NCBI GenBank assembly: GCA_029851415.1
Contig: CM056744.1
Location: 99,791,338-99,855,337 of the forward strand
Source of the DNA: Eretmocerus hayati
Lineage: Eukaryota > Arthropoda > Insecta > Hymenoptera > Aphelinidae
Length of the DNA stretch: 64,000 bases
Direction: 5' to 3'
Shown piece after piece: positions 55,628 to 64,000 of this stretch. The position numbers and the translations under genes were made by a program. The first letter of the stretch is position 1. Each line of letters opens with the position of its first letter. Below the pieces are notes generated by a model, which saw nothing but the letters and a program-made list of their open reading frames with translations, was not told the DNA's origin and did not search any database.

Positions 55628-57570
55628 CTGGTTTTGATCGAATGGAAGGTACATCGGTTGACTGATAACTATTTAAAGATCACAAGAGATTTGTGAAACA
55701 TGTAGAATGTATGTGGTTAGACACGCGTGAATATGGATATTATCATTGTGTAATTAAACATCCCATTAATATTACCTCTGAATTATAGTTTTCATCATTC
55801 TTTGAGTCGTTTTTGAATACGCAAAAAATAGTGTTTGGGGGCTATCCATTAATTCTGTGAGGGTTTCAGGGGAAAATCGACCAATTTTTTTTTATAGCAC
55901 GATCTATATATGAGCCGCTAATTTTCCATTAAAAATTTTCTCATTGGTTTACGGAACTGTCCGAAATCATGAAATTTCTCATTACGTGATTCATAGATGA
56001 CCCGCCATTACATTTTTACAAGATTGTTAGAAGTATCTAACGAGTCGTGATTTTAAAAGATCAGAACGCAGAAATAAAAAGTGAATGATTTACGGTTGAT
56101 AATAGATTTACAGTTTTCGTGTGAGTCGTTCATTACAGTTAATTCTTCTAGATTTTTCATACTCAATTCCAATGAGAATGAAAGTGCTAAATTTGATATA
56201 ATTGATATAGATCTTGATAATTGTTAACTATTGTACATTTCCGCCTTTTTGGAGAAGGCCGAGTATATTTAATTACTACGTGAAGAAAATACACGCTTGA
56301 TTTTGTGGAATGGGATTAGGACTAGCGTAGTCAAAGAATTTGCGTAATAAAAATTGCAAGATTGTGAACTGATCGAATTCTTCACGCTTGTAAACCATAT
56401 TATGTAAAATGATATTAAAAGCGGTAAAATTAGTCCGGAAGTCTCAAATGGAAAGCTTATCTAGGTATGTTTCATATTACTCACCTCGTACCTAGACAAT
56501 AATGAAAAATTATTCTTTGATAGGTTGATACTGATTTCGAGAGTAATAAAGTCAATTAACAGTTATTAAAACCGAGGTCAAAGCACTAAAATTATATATG
56601 CGTGATTAAACAAAAATTGAAGGTCTTAAGTTTTTATTTCTGACTTCAGAGTTCAAATTCATTCATTCATTCGTTACAATGAGTGAGCGTACACAGTTGA
56701 AAGACAATTCTATTAATATTCAAAGTAGTCTCGATAATCGAATTGGAATAAAAAATATCTGATATGGCATCCTCGAGAAATTGTAACAATGAATAAGAAT
56801 TGTTCCACAACGAAATTCACCCTCAACACAGCCCTTCGTCCACCCTCCTCAGCACGAGCCTGCAGTCTTTATAGTGAACAATACCTTCTTGATCGTCAAA
56901 ACAACTCATTATGCTCGTATGCTTCGAGCTTGTATACCGAATTTGCTCTGAATTACATCCCTCCTCTTCCTTATCCTTTATTTCTCCCAATGTAAGAATC
57001 TGCTCGGACCTAAAATCTTTTTGTTCGGTAACCGGACTCATACTCATACTTACTCTCGGTACGCACAGTGCGTGCGCGCACACACACACACACACACACA
57101 CAAACAGATTTTTTGGCGTATCGAATCGTCCAAATTTCCATTTGGCACAACGTCGGTGGCAGCGGCGGCACCTCACAGTCGTATTTCGACGATACATACA
57201 TACGATGCAGCTGCACTGAGAATTCGAGTGCACCGGCCTTCCAAATCTTGTTGCTTGCGTGATGTATAATTCTTAAGGAAAGTAAAGAGTATTATATAGA
57301 TTGCGTGGGCGGGTGGGTATAAGGGGTTAGCCCGGAAGTCTTGAGGCTGGTTCTTGTGAAGATATGGAGAATTTGAGCTTACGGCGAGTTTTTGAGAGGT
57401 TTGGTGTAGGAAAGGGTTTATAGGGTGTGCTGAAACGATTTAAGGTGCCAATGCAGATGATTGTTAAGATGGTAAGATCTGTTGATCGTAACTGATGGGA
57501 TTGATGAAACTTACTTTCAAAATTATGGTAATTTTGAGAGCCTTTACACGGATAGAAAGAGTTTTGACTA
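55628..57570. other. Unannotated DNA with a CA microsatellite
   Basis: (CA)12 at 57,079-57,102; otherwise no gene or element recognised. Overlapping frames on both strands at 56,820-57,270 come from the microsatellite surroundings. Confidence 0.5.
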
Positions 57571-58711
57571 CCGTCAACTGGGGTAACTTTGGGACAATTT
57601 CGACTTTTTTTGTCATTGTTTTCCACAAAGCTCGGGAAGATTACGATGAAACACGCCTCAGCGGGTGACTAATCGAAAGCTTGAGATCTTAGCTTTCGAT
57701 TGGCGTAAGCTAGAGCTCGACTCGAGGATTCTTTTCGAAGATACGGTCGTAGAAGCAAAACACTTTTTACAAAACCGGGGTTGGGGTAACTTTGGGACAC
57801 TCCAAGTTCAACACATGTTACTTTTGTTCTGGAATAGAGAATCGACCCTCTCTGTTTAGGAGTTCCAATTCGAAGACGTTAGCTTTTAATTGCTTTTTGG
57901 AACGCCCCGATCGGATGTTTCCACGCTGAGTAATGCTTACAAGGGGAGGTCATGGTCTGTGGGTCGGGGATTCGGCTGAAACTCTGGGAATCATCTCCTT
58001 TTGGCACCAAAAGATGATATCCAAAACCGCTTACTTGAATGCTGAAGCGTTTTGGAGCTACAACCCTTGACATTAGCATTGCCCATATAGGCCCATGTTA
58101 AAAAGTCGCATATATAGATATACTGACAATGATAATCTCTATAGCTGTAGCTCTAAAACGCTTTAGCATTCAAGTAAGCCGTTTTGGATATCATCTTTTG
58201 GTGCCAAAAGGAGATGATTCCCAGAGTTTCAGCCAAATCCACGACCCACAGACCATGACCTCTCCTTGTTAGTTGAAATTAATCAGCTATTTGGACCAAT
58301 TGCCAATTTTCATACGAATTTCTACCAAATCTCGGAAAATTGGTTCGAATAGCTGATTAACTTCAGATGAGCGTTACTCAGCGCAGAAACATCCGATCGG
58401 GACGTTCCAAAAAGCAATTGAAAGCTAACGTCTTCGACTTTTAATTCATGAACAGGGAGGGTCGATTCTCTATTTCAGAACAAAAGTAACATGAGTTGAA
58501 CTTGGAGTATTCCAAAGTTGTGCTTTGCTTCTATGACCGTATCTTCGAATAGAATCCTCAAATCGAGGTCTAGTTCACGCCAATCGAAAGCTGAGATTTC
58601 AAGTTTTCGATTGGCCATCGGCTGAGATGGGTTTTATCGTAATCTCCCCAAGCTTTACGAAAATCAATGACAAAAAAGTCAAAATTGTCCCAAAGTTACC
58701 CCAGTTGACGA
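57571..58711. mobile_element. 1.14-kb foldback, CCGTCAACTGGGG ends, TA duplication
   Basis: Starts CCGTCAACTGGGGTAACTTT and ends with TTACCCCAGTTGACGA, flanked by TA (57,569-57,570 and 58,712-58,713). The arms extend inwards over 300 bp (GGGACAATTTCGACTTTTTT, CGATCGGGACGTTCC). TTGGGGTAACTTTGGGACA is repeated inside the left arm. Same terminal family as the 216-bp MITE at 5,458. A Harbinger-like MITE sits in its centre. Confidence 0.85.
57940..58268. mobile_element. 329-bp Harbinger-like MITE, copy 3
   Basis: Starts CAAGGGGAGGTCATGGTC and ends GACCATGACCTCTCCTTG, with TTA on both sides (57,937-57,939 and 58,269-58,271). The arms are about 140 bp and very similar (GATATCATCTTTTGGTGCC). The centre is ATATATAGATATACT. 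It is one base shorter than copy 1 and has the same structure. Confidence 0.9.
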
Positions 58712-58713
58712 TA

Positions 58714-59225
58714 CCTGTTTTTAGTCTTCGAGGACAGAAAGGGTCACTGTCCAGTTAATGTGGATGAAAAATTTGATAGGTTCTATCACACTCAGAATGA
58801 GTGATGTTTCAATGCATTGATATTTCGATCCTTCACTGTGAGCCAGCTTAATGCACTGTGGCTCCTGAAACGTTGCCACAAAGATTGAGGTACAGGCCGA
58901 TATTTTCTTTAAACACACGAAAGTCCGCCTTACATTTCGGATTTGTATTCATTATGGAAGCATGCCATATTGCTCACGTATAGACATTGATGGAGATTTT
59001 CACATTGATTTCTACTATTTAATTTACACCTGAAGTGAATACGATTTCCCCAACGTGCAATATAACGATTGAAAGCTTTTGGCGGATAGAATAAAATATG
59101 CACGTGTCAACTGTACGATACTGTATTCCGTAATTTAGAAAGAATTGCTACGTTTCTCTTCTCAATTTCGATCAAACGCTCTATAATAAAATCTTGATAT
59201 GAATAAACACTTCTAGTTTTAATTT
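58714..59225. other. Unannotated DNA
   Basis: Nothing recognised. Confidence 0.5.
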
Positions 59226-60481
59226 ACATTGAGAGTGTTTGATCCGGATCACGGATTTAGCTGAAAGTTTGGAAATAGACTCCTTTCAGCATCAAATATG
59301 AACCGAAAAATTGTAGACCGGTAGACCCCATGAGGCTTCAGCAATTCGAGCCACAGCCTATGCATCAGGCCTGCTTAGAATTACAATATATCCATGCAAG
59401 TTTTAAGTGTATCTAACTTGACTCTGTATCCAACTTGCCCCCATATCCCAGTCCCGAGAGTAGTCATTCGTTAACTTCTCCTCAAATTTTTTTCATGTTT
59501 GTTACGCTGAAAGATGATGAAATTAGTGGTTTGAATCAACCTCTAGTCATTTCTGCATTTCCCAAAAAATGTATAGTGATTTTTCCATTCTTTGTGGTTG
59601 CACAGTTAAAAAGTCACCAAGGAAATTACGCGTGGAAATTACGTTAAGGAATGCGGGTACCAAATTTTTTTTTACTTCGACCAATCTTACCGTACTTTAA
59701 CGCATTCAATTTCTTATTTCAAAATCTTCAGAATCCGTTTTTCACAATCACAAATTCGGATCTGGAGCGATTTTATGTGCAAAACATGGAAATGAATTGT
59801 AAATCTAGAAGGTCATCATCGGAGTGTTCTCAACATGCCTTCATATAGTTATCTCGAAAATGCGTGCAGTATGACATTTTTACCACTCAAAACGTGTGTA
59901 TCGCGTCAAAATAAGCTGGAAACGGTGTCTTGGACCTACGAAAAAGTCTGAATGTAGTCGTACGGTGATACAAACAATTACACGCACTTTATCACCGAAT
60001 CACATTGTTTTAAATGATGAAGGCAATTTGAGTACACCCACTTGTAAACTCTCAAAAAATTACTTTTTGGAAAAATTAAAATAGCTTGGATACAATTGGT
60101 TGGAATAAGACATACTTATTCTCATACGTATGTTCATTTTGTATGATTTGAAACTAACTCCAAAATGAACTAAGATGCGTCAAAAAATATTGAGATAGGT
60201 AGGCCAAAGTTGCCGGCATAGAGATTTAATTTCTGTTTGAATCTAATGCTATCTATGGACTATCTATTTCTCTGGTTTACATTCGATGGGAAATTGGATA
60301 CACTTGTTTCTCGTCATTTTTTATCATGGGCCTTTATGGGAGTGCTGATCTCTTTGGATGTACCTGGGCAACGCTTGAGCGTGAGGGTTTGAGATATATC
60401 TTCTTTTGGTGCTAATAGAAGACTATTCCCAGATTTTCAACCAAATTCGTGACCCGGATTTGAAACCTCTTCCTGCGGGGA
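59226..60481. mobile_element. Degenerate Harbinger-like MITE, copy 4, interrupted
   Basis: The left part (about 59,226-59,400: GGATCACGGATTTAGCTGAA, GACTCCTTTCAGCATCAAA) and the right part (about 60,340-60,481: CTTCTTTTGGTGCTAATAGA, AAATTCGTGACCCGGATTTG, CTTCCTGCGGGG) resemble the two arms of copies 1-3. About 940 bp of other DNA, including a dispersed repeat, lies between. Ends are eroded. Confidence 0.55.
59420..59990 (+). repeat. Diverged direct repeat, copy A (copy B at 61,860-62,430)
   Basis: Both copies have TGTATCCAAC, a segment translating to SLTSPQ(I/T)FF followed by TTCC/TCCC-AAAA-rich DNA, and end in TTGGACC, GTCTGAATGTAGTCG-like and ACGGTGATA-like sequence. About 570 bp each, perhaps 60-65% alike. 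Family unknown. Confidence 0.55.
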
Positions 60482-61266
60482 GTTTTTACGTCTTGAATCG
60501 AAAGTTCAAGATCCATAAGACGTGTGTAAAACCGCTCATGAATGATTCACTAACCTTTCCCTCTGCGTACTCCCACTCTATAAAAACGATCAAAAATATC
60601 TCAATTGTGGCTCAATTCATACGAAAATCGCAGTTTAAGCGTTTTATACAGGAATTCTCTCTACCTCACTAGTAGTCATAAGAGTTATTAGAAAAATTTT
60701 CAAAACGACATGGCTTGATGCTGGCTAGCATTTGGTTCGATATATCATGTCAAACTTCAAGCACAAATATCAATAACTTCCAATCAATTACGATAAGTCT
60801 CAGATGAACTTAGAACCGGGTGGTTGTCGAAATTGGCCAAGGACCTCCCTTTCTGTTCGAAGAATCGTAAGTACGCTTGGGGGATAAATATATTGCATCC
60901 TGATTCACGAAGGTGCGAGAGCAGGTGTACAAGTTGCGAGTGTGTGAATGAAAGCCCGCGAGCTTTCAAATACTCTAAAAGTATCAGTATGTTACTACAG
61001 GTGAGATACTTGCTGAATGATATGATCTTACACCAAAATTTTTGATAGTAAGAATCAATTTTTTAATTGTTTCTCTCTTAATGTAGAAGAAGTGTTGGTT
61101 CAAGGGTCTGAAGAGAAACCAGTTTTATCGTGTTCGTTCTTAGAAGTTAATATTTTGGCAATATTTTCAGAAATGCCTCCGATTGTCTGGCTCTGTGCAT
61201 TTGAGACGAATGAGATTTCATCTCAAGATTATCACAAAACTCTGCCCCTGTGACAAAATAGTATAT
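60482..61266. other. Unannotated DNA
   Basis: Nothing recognised. Confidence 0.5.
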
Positions 61267-61395
61267 TACGAAACGACTTCGATTCTTTACGCACTGCCGG
61301 GAATTTTTACACACGAGGGTGACAACTTTACGCACTGTTACTCGAGTGTGTGAAGTTTCCGACAGTGCGTAAAGTATCGAAGTCGTTTCGTACGA
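61267..61395. repeat. Inverted repeat with TTTACGCACTG
   Basis: ACGAAACGACTTCGATTCTT, then TACGCACTG, at 61,267-61,318 pairs with 61,345-61,395. ACTTTACGCAC-type words recur to 61,475. Similar words occur in the insert at 20,430-20,515. Confidence 0.7.
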
Positions 61396-61859
61396 TATTT
61401 TTCGCAATTCGATGTTCGTAAAGTTTTTCCTTACGCACCGAAAAAATGGTCTTTACGCACTAACTTTACGCACATGATTGCGAAAAAAATCTAATTTTAT
61501 TTTTGTGTCAAGTAGTTATTTCCGGTTTACAGTTAACTATTAGTGATGCTGTCATGTGAGTGTCTTTTACTCTAAAATATTCTGAAAATTTCGACAATCT
61601 CATGATTTGGGATGTTTTCGCTTTCGAAATTGTGCAGTTCTCAACCTTGAAGATTTTGAATCTCAAATATGACACGCTCCAAGCACACTGTGATGGCAGT
61701 CAAAATTCCTCTCCAAATGCGGATTGTTTATTATTAATTGTGAAATAGTTTTGAGAGACAAATTCCGATTGAAGTGAAGCCATCAAGTCAAATTGCTATC
61801 GACATCATCATTTTGACGAATGCTCACTGATTTTTTCTAAAAACATAATGTAAGTGTTC

Positions 61860-62430
61860 CCAACACGGCCCCTGTATCCAACATTCCCTTACATGCCGAT
61901 TTCAGAAATGAAGACTCGTTGACCTCGCCGCAAACTTTTTTTACGTTTTTCAAATTACAACATTACAAAATTGATGATTTATACCGGCTCCGAAAAATTA
62001 CTGCATCTCCCAGAAAATTTGAAGTAAAATTGTCATCGTTCGTTTCTACATGTACAGCTAAGAAATTCCCAACAAAATTGCGTTTAGTAAAATCGGTGCT
62101 AAACATTTTTGACTCGACCACCAACCTCAAAGCACTTCAGAGTATTCGATCGCTGGTCTCAAGGCCTTTGAAATCTCTTTCCGGAAGTTGCAAAACTCGA
62201 ATTCGGAGAAATTTTTTTAGCAAAACTGGGAGATTGTTTGTTGAACAAGAATGCCAACATCGAAGTATACGCAAGATGCCTCGCATGTCGTTATATCGGA
62301 AGAGAATGCAATATGAACGTTCTTTTTACAACTTAGAACGTGTTAATAACATCAAAATGAGCCAGAATTAGACATTCCGAGAGACTTTTGGACCGATAAA
62401 AAACTCTAAATGTGGTTGCACGGAGATAGA
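61860..62430 (+). repeat. Diverged direct repeat, copy B
   Basis: See copy A at 59,420. A 150-codon frame (61,919-62,371) is open here but copy A has no such frame, and its translation is lysine/arginine-rich with no domain, so I treat it as non-coding. Confidence 0.55.
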
Positions 62431-62514
62431 ACGATCTTTTGCAAAATCTTCCGATGTTTGGGTGCTTGCCAAGTTGCAAAAATTAGCATTTGCACCTCGT
62501 TTATGAAATTCCCC

Positions 62515-62570
62515 GCTTCCGAGCGATTATTTCGACCTTTGCCTGCGGCTCAGGCCGAAAACCAATCGTT
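62515..62570. repeat. Hairpin related to the insert at 20,340-20,405
   Basis: On the minus strand GGTTTTCGGCCTGAGCCGCAG, then GCAAAGGTCGAAATAATCG, aligns with CCGGCCCGAGCCGCAGGCGA and GGGTCGGAATCATC at 20.36 kb. Both form hairpins around GAGCCGCAGGC. Confidence 0.65.
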
Positions 62571-64000
62571 TAGAAGAGAATAATCTACAACCTTATGAAC
62601 TCGGTGCGAAATCTACTATGTTGCACTATTTGGACATTGGGCACTATTTGGGAAAATTGTGATAGCTCGGCTCAAGTTAGTCAGAAATGAATCCACTCGA
62701 GCACATTTGTTTTTGAAAATATTGGAGTAGGATAAACGCCGCGGCGTAGGATCATTGATGAAAGAAACACATTGCCACAATAGGAAGTTATCCTTCCCTT
62801 CACTTTGCTCCTGCGTGACTGCAACCAATATTGACTGCGATCAGGCCTCGGTTGCATACAAGTATGAACTATCTTATCCACAGTTGATTGTATCTGAATT
62901 TGACTCTGAATCGTAATTATCTTGCAAAATATCGAGAGTTCTTTGATCTTAGAAAAATTTGACCATGGCTCGGTCGACTTTGGGAAAATACCGTATGTTT
63001 CATCAGCAAAGACAACTGAAATTTTTTCAAAATATTGAAGAAGTAAAATACGAAACCATTCACCCATCTTTTTTGAAAAATCATTTTGAGTCTTGGAAAA
63101 CGTTTCAAGTTTTTCATGAATGACAATTAAATTATAAAATAATAGCAGAATCGCGTGTAGAATAACCCCAATCAAATTTTGTCAGAACTCAAACCATCTA
63201 CTAACTCATGGAGAAATCCTGGAATTTCTTATGATCGATATCTTATCTGATTTTGGTTTAGAATGTACAAAAATTTGAACATAACTTTTTTATACTTAGG
63301 CAAGAAAATTCATCAAAAATGATTTTAGTGAATGTCGAATTGTACTCACCATTTAATAATTACCAAGAATAGCCTGTTGGGACGTTACTTGAAGTGGTGG
63401 AGTTATCGAGATAAACAGGTCATCAAAACATTAATGATTCTTGTCGGTGCCTCAGAAAAAAAGGTAGGTGTGAGAGTCTCGATTTATAAGATTCTACGTC
63501 ACCGCGAAGGTGAAACATTACAAATTACATACTACTTTCGGAGAGGCTTCATAAATCTTGGCGGAACGAGCCGAAGTAAGTCTCATTTGAACCATCTGCT
63601 AATTTTTACTCATGCGAGATCCCAATAAATATATGTTTCGTATAATTTTGTTGAAAGCCTTTTTACTACCTGATTCTGAACATAGTAATTAATTCCCTAA
63701 GCTTTTATAATAATCTATGGGTATTCTCATTTTCACTCCTCTTTAAATTATAGATTAAGTAAAAGGTGCCAAAGCCTCAAAATCATCATAGAAAATTGAC
63801 ACGGTAAACGTTTATTCTTAAAGGTGTGGCAAAATCGTTTTATGAGGTCATTTTAGGGTCGGGCAAAATCTCTATGACAATAACTATTTAGGGACCGATC
63901 ATTTTACGATGGCTCTAAGCTATGGTTTTTAATTTCTTTTAAATAATTAAATGACAGTTTGAGGACGGATTACTATTTTACATACATATAGGTATACCAT
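62571..64000. other. Unannotated AT-rich DNA to the window end
   Basis: Frames of 98 (63,332-63,628 plus) and 164 codons (62,681-63,175 minus) show no recognisable domain. No repeat structure seen. Confidence 0.5.

Noticed and set aside
61919..62371. 150-codon basic ORF
   Set aside because: The homologous repeat copy at 59,420 does not keep the frame; no domain.

Overview
The window looks like 64 kb of an insect nuclear genome. It is AT-rich, almost free of genes, and very dense in transposable elements, most of them 'foldback' elements with long inverted arms. The only host gene I can support is one exon of a yellow / major-royal-jelly-protein family gene (minus strand, 15,544-15,811). That family, together with the repertoire of LINEs, a Ty3/gypsy element and piggyBac-, Tc1/mariner-, Harbinger-, hAT- and Ginger-type DNA elements, fits an insect, perhaps a hymenopteran. 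The order-level placement is a guess. No rRNA, functional tRNA, CRISPR array or bacterial-style operon is visible.

Layout. 0-4.5 kb: a decayed non-LTR retrotransposon (minus strand) is split by a 3.3 kb foldback element with a TA target duplication. That element holds a second foldback built from GGAAT pentamers and a 165-bp tandem repeat. 4.5-15.5 kb: mostly featureless AT-rich DNA with a small MITE (5.46 kb), a paired hairpin (9.3 kb), a foldback (10.2-11.6 kb) and a piggyBac-like element with TTAA ends (11.76-12.65 kb). Part of this is probably the first intron of the yellow-family gene. 17.06-17.39 kb: a Harbinger-like MITE. 20.06-33.40 kb: one Ty3/gypsy-type LTR retrotransposon (minus strand, LTRs about 220 bp, TSD TAAT) expanded by nested insertions. 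These are a Tc1-like foldback and an hAT-like foldback in the 3' LTR (the latter holding a 4.3 kb element with CCCACACAGCATGGG ends), a foldback with tRNA-like modules in the reverse transcriptase, and a Ginger-type element with a KRBA2-like transposase remnant in the 5' LTR.

33.6-46 kb: a second Harbinger-like MITE carrying a nested TA MITE, a tRNA-like unit at 35.45 kb, foldbacks at 35.9-36.7, 37.08-39.62 (nearly identical arms) and 44.2-45.0 kb, and diverged dispersed repeats. 46.23-50.41 kb: a three-level nest of a TA foldback, an inner foldback and a LINE 3' end with an open RNase H frame. 53.06-55.63 kb: a foldback with arrays rich in GTAGTAC, containing another foldback and a retroposed SINE-like sequence with a 13-bp TSD. 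57.57-58.71 kb: a TA MITE holding a third Harbinger-like copy. 59.2-64 kb: degenerate copies and low-complexity unique DNA.

How it fits together. There is no pathway here; the layout records successive insertions. In many cases removing an element restores its target, which gives exact boundaries and insertion order. Four recurrent themes are worth attention: foldback elements with 0.15-0.85 kb arms; palindromic subterminal repeats (CATGCATGATCATGCATG-type, CAACCAGCTGGTTG, CTTGATCAAG, CCGATGCATCGG); tRNA-like A-box/B-box/T-run modules embedded in the arms of two separate foldbacks; and an approximately 165-bp tandem repeat shared by two otherwise different TA-inserting elements. All calls come from reading the sequence by eye; no alignment or database search was run.
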